Assembly (NCBI RefSeq): GCF_932274485.2
Contig: NC_065883.2
Coordinates: 69,607,210-69,671,209 of the forward strand
Length of the DNA: 64,000 nt
Direction: 5' to 3'
From: Patella vulgata
Taxonomy: Eukaryota > Mollusca > Gastropoda > Patellidae
The notes beneath the pieces were generated by a model, which was given only the letters and a program-made list of their open reading frames with translations, ran no database searches and had not been told where the DNA came from. Numbering within the stretch: the stretch's first letter is position 1; the number at the start of each line of letters is the position of its first letter. A program made the translations under genes and the position numbers. Below, piece after piece: positions 22,420-33,375 of the stretch.

Positions 22420-22960
22420 TTTATTACTAATTCGTCATAAAAAACGAAATAAGTAGTTTACTTTTCTCTCGAGTGCATCTCAATCATCTGTAAATATTTT
22501 GCATCAATGACGAGTGCTGCATAATTAAACCACACTCATTATAGCTTTTATGTTCCACGGTATCACTTCAAATAATAACATCAAAAACATGAACAGATTT
22601 CAAGACAAATGAGTTTTGTATAATTCCACTACTATTATACCAATTTATTAAACAAGGTTACATGTCTTTAGAATTCCCTATCTTAATGAAATCAAATTAA
22701 ACGTTCCTAATTTAAATAGCATCTATTGAGTGATGAGTTTAAATGATAATGTACATGTTGCCACTACTTAGTTAAACTATTCAATGTAAGAATTAAGACG
22801 CCGCCCAGATATATAAATACCACCCTCCACTTGTAAAATAATTAAAACATGTAGGGGGAATATCTTAAATATTATATAAATCATATCATATCATATTACT
22901 TATTAAATCATCTAGTGGCATCATGCGGACAAGCGCACCGAAAACTATAAATAGAAAGAA

Positions 22961-23022
22961 ATGAAATGAAATGGAGTTTAACGTCCTACTGTTCTGCTCC
23001 TAACCTGGGCTAATGAAGACGG
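22961..23022 (-). mobile_element. Ultra-short SINE B insertion, 62 bp, with 13-bp target-site duplication
   Basis: TAAATAGAAAGAA flanks it at 22948-22960 and 23023-23035. The insert holds only the SINE 3' end: (GAAAT)n, GGAGTTTAACGTCCTACTG and CTGGGCTAATGAAGACGG. It is a bona fide but extremely truncated retroposition event. Confidence 0.92.
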
Positions 23023-23061
23023 TAAATAGAAAGAACTATCTGTTAACGACTTGTTTTTCTG

Positions 23062-23268
23062 CACAAGTGGGGCGGGGCGAGTGGTAACACAGGGTCTGTC
23101 ATTGATTTCCCTGCTGTACGTGACAAGGAGTAGGATCGCCTGTCCAATCTGGTGGTTTTTCTCCGTGTCCTCTGGTTTCATCCTGCTGCTAAAGACCCCT
23201 ATGTGCAAGCGAATTATTGAAATAATATTGAACCTATGACCTAGTTTGTGTCGAGTGGAAGTTAAACC

Positions 23269-23303
<35 letters not shown>
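23062..23303 (+). mobile_element. SINE A, 5'-altered copy
   Basis: GGGCGAGTGGTAACAC leads into GTCTGTCATTGA, a reduced B box, ACGTGACAAGGAGTAGGATC, core, GCGAATTATTGAAATAA, CCTAGTTTGTGTCGAGTGG and a long CT tract. The head is largely replaced. Confidence 0.82.
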
Positions 23304-23307
<4 letters not shown>

Positions 23308-23689
23308 GGTCACGTGGTGCAATGCGTCTACCCTTCATAGACCGAATGGGCAGTGGTTTCATCAAATTCGAACGACTGGGCGAGACTTTTGTCTTCGAAT
23401 CGGAATCGAGCGTGATTATTCTTACACTCTCGTCATTCTAGTCAAGAATCGAGTTCCCTAACCGTTTGACTATCAATAAGACTTAAACAAGCGACACCGA
23501 GTCCCAAGAATATACTATAAGTTTAGTACTTAGTACTCGAGATCGGTGTTTTATCGTTAATTGTCTTTTTCTGCCTATAATGGCTTCCTGGAACTCGTCC
23601 CACTACTTTTATGAGAATTAAAGGAGGGATTATTAAAGACTAGAATACAGGGTAATGAGGTGTGTATATATATATACTTAAACACGACA

Positions 23690-23918
23690 AGTTAAATGAA
23701 ATGGGGTTTAATGTCGTATTGTTCTGCACCGATTGGCCTAATGAAGACGGGCATACGCCATACGGCCTGCTCTTATATCAAATTCGAACTGTCAAAGATT
23801 ATTTTACGTGCTATGAGGGAATTTTGCTAGGACAACGGCACTACGGCCTAGTCTTATATCGAATTCCGACTGACATGTGAGAACCTCGCTAGAAAATCTT
23901 GATGAACTTTCCCGAGAG
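23690..23918 (-). mobile_element. SINE B, partial and internally rearranged
   Basis: Starts with the antisense tail AAATGAAATGGGGTTTAATG. The block CTTATATC(A/G)AATTC(G/C)(A/G)ACTG appears twice (about 23772 and 23851), so an internal stretch is duplicated. It ends at GATGAACTTTCCCGAGAG, where SINE A pieces are inserted. Confidence 0.75.
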
Positions 23919-23976
23919 AGAGAGAGAAATGGGGTTTAACGTCCACTCGACACAAACTAGATTATTTCGGGACTAA
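23919..23976 (-). mobile_element. Ultra-short SINE A insertion, 58 bp
   Basis: Only the antisense tail and last block of SINE A (GGGGTTTAACGTCCACTCG, ATTATTTCGGGACTAA). Flanks GAACTTTCCCGAGAG (23904-23918) and GAACTTTCTCGAGAG (23977-23991) match at 14 of 15 positions and look like its TSD. Confidence 0.75.
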
Positions 23977-23991
23977 GAACTTTCTCGAGAG

Positions 23992-24233
23992 GTGTAACGT
24001 CCACTCGACACAAACTAGGTCATTTCGGGACGAACATATGATTTAATTTTATTTCAATAATCCGCCTGCGCGTAGGGGTCTTTAACAGTCGGAGGAAAGC
24101 GGGGGGCACGGATGACCCGGAGAAACCCTACGAGGTTGGACAGGCGAAACGAAACGAAACGAAACCACGTCAGCTGACTCATTGGCAAACCTAATGATAC
24201 AATGCGCACGCGCTAACCATTCGACCCCCAACC
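23992..24233 (-). mobile_element. SINE A with a CGAAA expansion in the B-box region
   Basis: Complete order from GTCCACTCGACACAAAC to the head (CGCGCTAACCATTCGACCCC). The stretch between the GGACAGGCGA block and CCACGTCAGCTGACTC is replaced by four to five CGAAA units, removing the TACGTGACAAGG segment. Confidence 0.85.
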
Positions 24234-24280
24234 TTGTGATAACCCTGTGACAGATCTTCCTATTTGGTATAAAATATGTG

Positions 24281-24531
24281 AGGGGGGTTGGATGGCCGAA
24301 TGGTTAGCACGTGCGCCGCGCTGTATCATAAGGCCTGTCATTGAGTCAACTGGCTTGGTTTCGAATCCCCGGTTGTATGTGACAAAGAGTAGGGTCGCCT
24401 GTCCAACCTCGTGGGTTTTCTACGCGCAAGCGAATTATTGAAATAAAATTAAACCATATGTCAGTCCCGAAATCACCTAGTTTGTGTCGAGTGGACGTTA
24501 AACCCCATTTCTCTCCCCCCCCCCCCCTCTC
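24281..24531 (+). mobile_element. SINE A with target-site duplication and a core deletion
   Basis: Flanks TAAAATATGTG (24270-24280) and TAAAATATATG (24532-24542), one mismatch. Six-G start, GTTGGATGGCCGAATGGTTA head, GGTTTCGAATCCCC B box. About 36 bp is missing between GGGTTTTC and TACGCGCAAG, removing TCCGGTTTCCTCCCAC. The tail has a C-run before CTCTCT. Confidence 0.92.
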
Positions 24532-24681
24532 TAAAATATATGTTTATATTATATCTAGAATTTCTTTGTTATTATCAGATTACAGGGAGACAAGCTTGTT
24601 ATTTAACACCTGGTTATTCTATGATTATATGACGTGGAATATAATATATATGAAATTAATGATGGGTCTCGATATCTAGTT

Positions 24682-24945
24682 TCAGTCATAAACAACAAAA
24701 CCAGTGACATAATATGTATGAGTGGTCATAGCGTCGATGTCCGGGCAAACATTCCCTCATCAAAGCAAACTGTATGGCCGTCTTCATTAGCCCATTCGGA
24801 CGTTAAACGCCAGTTTCAGCCACAAACAACAAAACCAGTGACATAATATGTATACGTGGTCATAGCGTCGATGTCCGGGCAAACATTCCCTCATAGCAAA
24901 CTGTATGGCCGTCTTCATTAGCCCATTCGGACGTTAAACCCTATT
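24682..24945 (+). repeat. Tandem duplication of about 132 bp including a SINE B 3' end
   Basis: Two units starting near 24682 and 24814: ACAACAAAACCAGTGACATA, TGGTCATAGCGTCGATGTCC, AAACATTCCCTCAT and ATTAGCCCATTCGGACGTT. The second half of each unit is SINE B (from GTCCGGGCAAA to the GACGTTAAAC tail). The insertion therefore preceded the duplication. Confidence 0.88.
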
Positions 24946-25319
24946 TCAATTCTCAATAACAAACGCGTTATATACGCCATGATTAGCACTAATCAACGTA
25001 AGAGAATACGGTGTAAATTTAGTTTATTTTGATTACCGTTTATGATCGATGCTAGTATATTATTTATTCCCGTATTAACCTAATTGTTACGATGTCGACA
25101 TTATGTCGGCATTCGATACCAAGTTATTACCACTAAAACTAATATTCACACATAATGCCCGAACTAATCTGTAATCAACATAACAATAATTGACTATTGA
25201 ACGTTACAATAACACGAATTAACCGACATAGTTTCATCTGATACACAGTCATTTGGATTGCTGGTAACTTTGGGAATATCAATATCAGTGATATTACTTG
25301 AGATGGTATAGTTATAAGC

Positions 25320-25725
25320 TTAAAGATACATTATGGGAGATTAGATAACGACCTGGCAGTTCTGACTATAATAATTAAAAATAAGATAATGTAAAGGCAA
25401 TTTCCTGAAAATTTCTTTCAAATTGAGCCACTCTGAACCGAGAATTTAGCGATTGAATTTTCGACCTAGCGTGGATCATCATTACTAAAGTCGGTACTAT
25501 AAAAAAACATAGTCTCGATTATCCATTTCATGATTTAATAATGAATGAACGTTGAGCAGCAAACTGGATCCTAATCCAGTAAATATAGCAGGCTAGCGAT
25601 GACATCGATAGATGATTATGGTCTGGATAAGTTAATTAATGTCTAATTAATAATTTAGAGAACATTTCAGGCCTAAAGAAAGACCTGCCATAGGCAGATT
25701 TAGCTCTTGGGTAATGTATTTTTAA
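25320..25725 (+). mobile_element. Family C MITE, complete
   Basis: TTAAAGATACATTATGGGAG to GGTAATGTATTTTTAA. All internal landmarks are present in order, including CGCAGG-like ATAGCAGGCTAGCGATGACA and AATTAATAATTTAGAGAACA. TTAA at both ends. Confidence 0.88.
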
Positions 25726-25755
25726 CACACGATTATAAGTGCTTTAGATTATTGC

Positions 25756-26124
25756 ATAATCGGATTAAAATACAGATCTATTTCGTTTCGTTTTTTTATA
25801 CCTTAGATGGCCTACACTACACGAAGATCTGACCGGTTGTAGTGAAAGGTCGCGTCAGGTGTTATACGAGCGGCTTTTGACCCTATAACTTAAAACATTG
25901 ATTAATCAATCAGCGTTGACATTTCTAGTGGTTTACCCACAGTTTTCTGCACAGTACACTAAGAACACGCCGTAACAGACCGCTTCATTGGCTAATCACT
26001 CACATTAACCAGAACGCGGCTTGTGTAACAACTCTTCCAGATCCTAGTGTAGTGAAGACAAGTAAAACGAAATTTTGAACTATAAAAAACGAAACGAAAT
26101 AGGATCTGTGTTTTTAATCAGATT
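25756..26124 (-). mobile_element. Family D MITE, copy 3, with 9-bp target-site duplication
   Basis: Exact flanks GATTATTGC at 25747-25755 and 26125-26133. Inverted ends ATAATCGGATTAAAATAC and TTTTTAATCAGATT. Body as in the copy at 12791, with TGACCGGTTGTAGTG, CGGCTTTTGACCCTATAA and AACAGACCGCTTCATTGGCT. Confidence 0.9.
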
Positions 26125-26489
26125 GATTATTGCTATTCTACATGTAAATATCCGTTCGTTTTTCTGATAAAAAAACCAACATTTTTATGGGAAAACTTAA
26201 AATTAGACGTGCCAAATATTCTTTCACTATGTTTTTTTTATTATTATTAATTTTTATTTTTGTGGTTATTTTACACGAAAATAGAAGAGAAATGGTAATA
26301 TCCCCAAGGGTACAATTCAATCATTTCTGAAAAGATAAATAAAAATATGTATTCATGACAGTTCGGTCGAGAAATATTTCTTTTTGTTCATATTTACGAG
26401 GAAATTAAATTATTTCTGTAGGATATTATTAACAAAAAATACAGTATCTTCCTCTAAGTAATTGGATTTAGATAATGGGTAGGCGGAAT

Positions 26490-26850
26490 CATCTCTGTTC
26501 GGACACCATTTCCCTCATAGAACAATACTTGATGTATACCCGTCTTCATTAGACCTTTATGGTTCAGGTAACCACGGTAGCTAAGTGAAAATTAAATATA
26601 TTGAAAATTAAATATATTGAAAGTTAAATTTCAGTCAAATTATTTTATTCTGAGCGAAGTTGGTGTCGACATATTAACGTTTAAGGTAGATTCGGCACAT
26701 TATAAAATCCACTAAATATCTAAGCCATCTCATGATCTATATAGTTGATTATGGCCTTACCATTTGCATAAATTGCCTAAATATTAATTCATATAAAATT
26801 TGAAACCAAAACACGAGACCTGCAATAAGAAGATTTAGCTGAAATTTTAA
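26490..26850 (+). mobile_element. SINE B scraps followed by decayed family C copy
   Basis: 26495-26585 has ATTTCCCTCATAGAACA, TATACCCGTCTTCATTAG and a head-like AACCACGGTAGCTAAGTG. From 26590, TTTCAGTCAAATTATTTTATTCTGAGC (shown here in part), GTTGATTATGGCCTTACC and GACCTGCAATAAGAAGATTT follow family C order. A TTGAAAATTAAATATA unit is duplicated at the join. Confidence 0.5.
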
Positions 26851-27442
26851 TTTTAGGACTATGGGGTCCATTCTCATAGCTACACCAATAAAAATATCTG
26901 GCTTCCGATCAGTCCGTCATCAAAATAACTATTAATAACTGTGTTTTTTTTCTTATATTGGACCATAAGATTAGGTTTGCTTTATTTCTTTTTATGTAGG
27001 AATTATTACCCCCTTTTAGAATCACAATAATAGAAAAGAGCGTTGGTTCTCCAAGCGTTATCGTCAGCTATCAAACTCAATTTACGCACAAACCCTACTT
27101 CACTTTACTCCGCTATGGCTAGCAATTACAGGAATCTGTAGAACAAGTGGCAGGGCGAGTGGTTACTAACTCCAAATAAATTACCTTTATTGAAACGCAC
27201 CGATTTAATCGTCTAAAGATAGAAACTTTTAAAAACCTTTTCTCTTAGATTTTATCTCCAAATCACTAAAAACAATCATCGTCGCTAGCCCGTTGTTATC
27301 TCCCCGCGGTGTTATTTCTTTGAAGAACTATGTTATTCGTAACCACAGCTGGGTCAAGCAAATCTAATAAAGATTAGCTTGTGGTTAGCGTTATAGTAAG
27401 TGGTCAGGTATAATATTCATCGTTATTCATAGATACAATATT

Positions 27443-27545
27443 AACGAAGTAATGTTTATTCGTAAACACCGTGGTTCCGAGGTAATTTATATTCGTAAAC
27501 ACTGCGGTTACGAGGTAATATTTATTCGTAAGCGCTGTTGTTACA
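27443..27545 (+). repeat. Minisatellite, three units of about 33 bp
   Basis: ATTCGTAAACACCGTGGTT then CCGAGGTAATTTAT-type units occur at about 27458, 27490 and 27523. A degenerate unit precedes them. The preceding 26860-27440 has nothing recognised. Confidence 0.7.
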
Positions 27546-27800
27546 AATAACGCTCTCCATAAAAGAAATAGAATGAACGAAATGGGGTAGAAATATTAAC
27601 CGGAATCGGAAACTATTTAGGGATTTAAACTCCATTACCGTGGTAGTCAAATGGTTAAGCAACTGGACCGTCAACTAGTATGAGTCTTTGAATATGGAAA
27701 CACGGTTCTCATTTGGTGTCGGATTCGTTTTTGCATTTTGATTCACGTTCTGAAATTCTATCTATAAGACCCAAAGTAATGTAGAATGCTACAGGTATTG

Positions 27801-28175
27801 TTTCAATTAGATGACGGAATACCGAAGATGTACATTACTAAAGATTTCGTGTCAATTAGATGGCGGATTATCGAAGATGTTCAAATGCTAGTGGTGGCGT
27901 GTCAACTAGATTATCGAAGATGTTCAAATGCTAGCGGTGGCGTGTCAAATTGAATACCGAAGATGTACATTGCTAATGATTTCGTGTCAACTAGATTATC
28001 GAAGATGTTCAAATGCTAGCGGTGGCGTGTCAACTAGATTTTCGAAGATATATAATGAGAGCATAGCGTGAGTTAGATGACGGGTTATCGAAGATGTAAA
28101 TTGCTAGTGGGTAGTGTGTCAATTGGATGATGGGTTGTCGAAGATGTAAATTGCTAGAGGTGGTATGTCAATGGA
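27801..28175 (+). repeat. Minisatellite of about 45-55-bp units
   Basis: Around seven units built on GTGTCAATTAGATGACGG, TTATCGAAGATGTTCAAATG and CTAGCGGTGGC. Unit length varies because the middle ATGACGG block is absent in several. 28180-28540 shows nothing further. Confidence 0.85.
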
Positions 28176-28540
28176 GCACACATGTACAGACGTTTCAAAC
28201 ACATTATAGATAAAGGGTTTAGATGTCCCATTTATAATGAGTCACAGAGAAGTTATTTAAAGTTATTATAGACTGTGTTTGCTTCTATTAGTGTTTCAAT
28301 TTAAATGGACATCAACCCAGCCTTTGAAGACGACAGCAGTTCGCGGGATGTAGGTTAGTTTCTTATCTCATAATGTACCATAAAATGCATCTGTGACGGG
28401 GATACTTCCGGTCTGAAACAGCCATGTTGTTTAATGTCATCGTTACATGAAGATTTTATGAAGTTCGTGTTATGTTTTCTCGATGGTTACTTAACTAAGA
28501 GTCCCCAGCGATTTGTATAAAAGGAACACTAATACGTTCA

Positions 28541-28842
28541 AATGAAATGGGGTTTAACGTCCTATTATAATTCTACTCCAGACGGGAATGCGCCACAGTG
28601 TGTGCTATGATGGAAATTGTGCCCAGAAAGCGACATTTTAGCCCTTCGCTTTGTGGTATTCTGATACGTGCACACTAACATGTAGAGATATATATTCCCG
28701 CTTTTTCGTCCCATCCTAACGACTAGACCTTCATTTCCTTGCTGGACGTTCCGCGCTGCACAATGGTCAAGGGGAAACCAGACTGAAATCCCTCGAAGTA
28801 CTTAGTGAGCCTACAACGGGATCGAGTCCTAGATTCCCTGGC
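28541..28842 (-). mobile_element. SINE B, diverged
   Basis: AAATGGGGTTTAACGTCCTA tail, GCGCCACAGTGTGTGCTATG, GATACGTGCACACTAACATG, TTTTTCGTCCCATCC and a decayed head. It abuts the family C terminus at 28843. Confidence 0.82.
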
Positions 28843-29237
28843 TAAACATACATTATGCAAGAGCTAAATTTGCCCATTGCAGGTCTTTTTTTATGCCTGA
28901 AAAGTTATGTAAACTGTTAATTAGACATTTATTAACATGACAAGACCATAATCAACCCCCGATGCGGTCGGATACGTCTGATATTGAGTAGTCTGGAACG
29001 GTTCGGCCATATTGTGATTTAATTTAAAAATGGTGAAACGAGGCTAAGTTTCGAAAAACCAGTACGGTGGTTGCAATTAATACACACATCTTGCCAAACC
29101 TTCAAAAGCTAATATCTTCGCTCGCAATGGAGCAATTTGAATGGAATTTTCAATATATTCATTTTGCATTATCTATCTTGGAACTATTATAGTAGGAATG
29201 GTCAGCTCTTTATCTAAATCTTACATAATGTATCTTT
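28843..29237 (-). mobile_element. Family C MITE, diverged full-length copy
   Basis: Starts TAAACATACATTATGCAAGA and ends CATAATGTATCTTTA. The middle has diverged (GATTTAATTTAAAAATGG region) but both termini and GACCATAATCAACCCCCGAT are kept. Confidence 0.83.
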
Positions 29238-29539
29238 ACTCATACATCATTGCAATACACCCACCTTGAGAGAACCAGAAAACAATATCTTTATTCTCAT
29301 GGCGTACACGAGTATATAACTAATATCCAGTAGTCGCTTATTCCATAGTCTTATCGCCATTTGGTCGAGAGCCCATGATACTGCGTCGTAGGACAGGCCG
29401 CATGTCAATAGGCCTAATTTCTAACCCCTGTACTCGCAATTAACCAACATAGTATCTGTTAACGACTACCGACTATTGCTAACGTCTTGCGAGTTGAGCT
29501 ATAATTAAACGTAAGCCTACAGGGACGTGTCATACAGTT

Positions 29540-29645
29540 GCCCGGACAAGACTTGACCTCGGGACACGGGATCTCGGTTTTCCTTGCCAGGCCCTCCGTC
29601 CACAATCTCCTGGTAAGTGATACAACGTCTTACTTACTGCAATCC
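29540..29645 (-). mobile_element. SINE B decayed fragment
   Basis: TTGCCCGGACAAGAC, GGGATCTCGGTTTTCC, CCAGGCCCTCCGTCC and ACGTCTTACTTACTGC follow the antisense order with losses. Confidence 0.5.
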
Positions 29646-29650
29646 CGAAG

Positions 29651-29883
29651 AGTTGGATGGCCGAATGGTTAGCACGCGTGCGCTGTATGATAAGGTCTGT
29701 CATTGAGTCAACTGGCGTGGTTTTGATTTCCCGCTTGTACTTGACAAGGAATAGGCTCGCCTGTCAAACCTCGTGTTTTTCCCCGGGGTCCTCCGGTTTC
29801 CTCCCACTGCTAAAGACCCTACGCGCAAGGGAATTATTGAAATAAAACTGAACCTAGTGGACATTAAACCCCATATCTCTCTC

Positions 29884-29933
<50 letters not shown>
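29651..29933 (+). mobile_element. SINE A with long CT tail
   Basis: GAGTTGGATGGCCGAATGG head without the G-run, GGTTTTGATTTCCC B box, full core. The TATGTTAGTCCCGAAATGAC block is deleted, joining AACTGAACC to TAGTGGACATTAAACC. The CT tract is about 60 bp. No clear TSD. 29934-30756 shows nothing recognised. Confidence 0.87.
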
Positions 29934-29937
<4 letters not shown>

Positions 29938-30756
29938 GACAATGTGCAAATCAGATATTCTAAACGGACCGAACTAATTTTAATTGGATTGATTTACATG
30001 TAAGTGCACAATTTCATATGTGTAATTCAACAATCTATTTCCCAACCCAACGTGAAGGCAGGAATATACCAAATAATGATTATAAACACCGTAAATATAA
30101 TATATACCGAGATAGATATAAAGTGGGCGTGTGGGAATAAGGATACCGGGGTAAACGAACAGCCGCCTAATGAATGTAATTATTGTATTCAGGGAACCAC
30201 CAGTTGATTAACGACAGCAATCAAAAATCTTTTAGCTGATAGCAAGATATAAATATAGCCATTACTCATACTTTACGAGTTTTCATCTCAAATCTTTGTT
30301 TTTTATAAGGATATAAATCCTATTAACTACCAGCTTAATATGTATTCCAATCTTTGATAGGCAAGTCTGTTAATATTATCAAAAGATTTTAATGAAGACG
30401 ATATCAGTCGACTATACTGAGATTTACACCGCTCTTCTATATTTTGACTAGAAGAAACAGAAAGAGTGGCTTCACTTTACATATTATGTTTCCGGTCTTG
30501 TAATGAAAAACCCAGTGGCAATATGTGTTTTAAATTTCTTAAATCATCTAAATGGTTGCGACCGGTACCCGGCTCCATTTTATAATTATGTTACGACTTA
30601 CAATGTCCGTTTATTCGTCGTGTCCGTGTGTTTGTACTGTAGTTTTCTAGTTAATTGTTATGTTAAGTGTGATGCAGTCATCATGCAAATACAGCAAAAG
30701 TGTATTTGTCTTGTCTGCATGTCTGTCGGTCCTGCAATTATCATTAGAACTGATGA

Positions 30757-30972
30757 GCGAGAGAGAGAGAGAGAGAGAGAGGGAGGGACAGAGAGAGATG
30801 GGGGTGGGGGGTCCAGTCGACACAAACTAGATTATATCGGGATTGACATATGGTTCAATTTTATTTCAATAATTCACTTGCGCAGTGGAAGGTAACCAGA
30901 GGACCCGGAGAAAACTCACGTGGTCAGACAGGTGACCCTACTCCTTGTCACGTAAAACCGGGTAATCGAAGA
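30757..30972 (-). mobile_element. SINE A, 5'-truncated
   Basis: (GA)n, CCAGTCGACACAAACTAG, TTTATTTCAATAATTCAC, AGGACCCGGAGAAAACTC and CCTACTCCTTGTCACGTA, ending shortly after the B-box-adjacent GGGTAATCGAA. Confidence 0.85.
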
Positions 30973-31081
30973 ACTGATGAAAAACAAAATATTCTTGGTG
31001 TAGAAAAGTCGAACCCCATTTCATTTCAAGTCATTTTAACCGCGATGGCTTGTACGTCAAAGCGCACTATGATTTTATTTT

Positions 31082-31166
31082 ATTTAATTAACAACCCAGT
31101 TCAATCACGTTACCTGGTTTTCCAATGTAAATATTACCAGAAAATATATGACATGGGGGGTTTAGC
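31082..31166 (+). repeat. 85-bp segment duplicated at 33753
   Basis: TTAATTAACAACCCAGTTC through CCAATGTAAATATTACCAGA to GACATGGGGGG is identical to 33753-33846 apart from the G-run length (6 versus 11). Both copies begin next to TTAATTAA. Confidence 0.9.
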
Positions 31167-31192
31167 GACCTACTCTATTGGGGTGGGGTGGC

Positions 31193-31380
31193 TTTTTTTA
31201 TTTCAATAACTCGCTTACGAGTAGGGGTCTTTAGCAGTGAGAGGAAACCGGAGGACCCGGAGAAAACCCACGAGGTTGGACAGGCGACCCTACTCCTTGT
31301 CACGTACAACCGGGGATTCGAAACCACGCCAGTTGACTTTATGATACAGCGCGCACGTGCTAACCATTCGGCCATCCACC
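31193..31380 (-). mobile_element. SINE A lacking the 3' end
   Basis: Starts at TTTATTTCAATAACTCGC and runs through the core, B box (GGGGATTCGAAACC) and head (GTGCTAACCATTCGGCC) in good condition. The usual GTTAAACCCC and CT tail are absent, so the 3' part was lost after insertion. Confidence 0.87.
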
Positions 31381-31387
31381 TATAGTG

Positions 31388-31521
31388 ACGGGGCTAATGA
31401 AGACGGGGATATGCCATACAAAGGGGTCATTTACGTGTACTGCAATGTGTACACTCGACCTACGTTTTTCGCACCATCCAAACAACTAGAGAGCTGTCAA
31501 GGGGAAACAACATCGGAAATG
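31388..31521 (-). mobile_element. SINE B fragment with internal deletions
   Basis: GGGCTAATGAAGACGGGGAT, ATTTACGTGTACTGCAATG, TTTTTCGCACCATCC and GTCAAGGGGAAACAAC; about half the body is missing. 31536-32296 shows nothing recognised. Confidence 0.7.
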
Positions 31522-32306
31522 CTTTACATCGAATATGAAAATAAAATATGTTAGAAAACTGTAGCATCTATCACTTTAACAATTTTTGTCGTCTCTTGAC
31601 ATTAATGCTTCACATAAAATTTAAAATAAGCCCGGTTCGGAATGCATTGGGACGCTGAATATCAGCAGTGATCGTCCTCGGATGAGCCCAATGCTTCACA
31701 TCAAAATTGTTTAAAATAATAGGCTATATTTCTTTAAAACCGGTTCTTTAAGATAATCACTAACGTCTAATAGCAAGTCAAGAGCTTGATTTACATTCAA
31801 TAATCTTAAAATGAGTTAGTACACAAATTATATAAGTGAACACGATAACATATATTGAAAATTTTCCTAAATTAACAAAAAATCAATACGATAAATAATG
31901 TGGTCTTACGTGGCAGCGTCCGATTTTAGGGACGCACCGTCATGAAGCTATAGCTTATGAACGATTACAGATAAATAAGCTAATTGTTGTGTATTTGATA
32001 ATGTAAACAACGAATTTATGCAAAAGTCAAACAATGCACAAAATATTACTTGCATTATATTCTTAATATTTTTGGCAATATGGGTCCGGCTTGAGAAAGT
32101 TGGCATTTTTAGTAAAGGGAAGTAACTCCTGCGACCTGAATATGCCTTGAATTGATCAAGAACATCTATCTACATTCTTACGACTGATAAACTTTCCTTA
32201 TAATACTATATTCAATTCATATTTTATGATTTGGAACCATGTCCGAAAAATGGGGCGCTGACCTTTAATGGGTTTTAAAAAGTATATAATAAATCGGAAT
32301 ACATAT

Positions 32307-32614
32307 GGGGGGGGGGGGGGTTGGACGGCTGAATGGTTAGCACGTGCGCGCTGTATCATAAAGTCTGACACTGAGTCAACTGGAGTGGTTTCGATTCCTC
32401 AGTTGTACGCGACAAGGAGTAGGATCGCCTGTCCAACATCGTGGGTTTTCTCCGGGCCCTCCGGTTTTCTCCCACTGCTAAAGACCCCTACGCGCAAGCG
32501 AATTATGGAAATAAAATTGAACCATAGGTTAGTCCCGAAATGACCTAGTTAGTATCGTGTGGACGTTAGCCCCCATTTTTGTCTCTCTCTCTATCTCTCT
32601 CTCTCTCTCTCACT
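32307..32614 (+). mobile_element. SINE A, full length with 10-bp target-site duplication
   Basis: GAATACATAT at 32297-32306 and 32615-32624. A run of 14 G directly follows the TSD, then GTTGGACGGCTGAATGG head, B box, complete core, CTACGCGCAAGCG, CCGAAATGACCTAGTTAG and the CT tail. The least decayed SINE A in the window. Confidence 0.95.
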
Positions 32615-33050
32615 GAATACATATTAGAGTAGATAAAGCCGTGAGAAATTTGATATTTTCGTGACAAGTGAAAATGGCACATCGGGACCTTACTATAATG
32701 TGTCCAATATGATTTTTGTAATATCTGATTTATTATGGTACTGATTAGTAGACCAATAATCATCAGTCCATCACCTACCAAGATAAGAACGTCAACAGGA
32801 AACAGACTTAATTCTAAACCCTACAGGAAACCGGAGTCTGTCGTCACGGGACACTCGGTCATGACATCTTTCGGAAATGTAGTGATTTCATGGTTAGCCA
32901 AATGTAATGGTGAAAGTTTCAAAAAGGTCGCGAATCGTTCATAATATGGTGACGGCATTATCTACATTTTGAATTCCAGTGGCCTGGGTAATCCAGTCAT
33001 AAATTTCCATAGCGATACTGCTGCAGCTAGTAGTGACTGGGAAAACTTAA

Positions 33051-33375
33051 TTAAAGGACAGTATTGGTGTCAGTCATTATCACACATGTGAATTATCAGA
33101 TATCCTCTCACATCCTCACCTAACAACTTTTGGTCTTCGAAGGAATTTTTACTGAGCAGAAATACGCACGTGTATCTGTTATATCACTCGTCACTTCAGT
33201 CAGTTATATAGTAGGATAACTCGTGTTTTCCTTTTGCGTTCGTCACTTCCCCTTCTTTAAATCTTCATAACGCATCTATCGTAGCAATGATCTTTGTGTT
33301 AAGATTATAATTAGAATGTGTTTAACCAGTTATATCACATATGTGATAATGGCTGACACCAATATTGTCCTTTAA
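33051..33375 (+). mobile_element. Family H MITE, complete (TTAA-type)
   Basis: 325 bp with terminal inverted repeats: TTAAAGGACAGTATTGGTGT on the left, and GGCTGACACCAATATTGTCC then TTTAA on the right. These extend through CATTATCACA(C/T)ATGTG. Ends are TTAA. Non-coding. The partial copy at 17154 confirms the family. Its right TTAA (33372-33375) is also the left end of the family C copy that follows. Confidence 0.85.

Noticed and set aside
29700-30003. Open frames rich in RE or LS dipeptides
   Set aside because: They are translations of (CT)n/(GA)n tracts in SINE tails.
32268-32543. A recurring MAEWLARARC...PTSWVFSG peptide at several sites
   Set aside because: It is the sense reading of SINE A head and core. 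There is no codon bias and no extension beyond the repeat.
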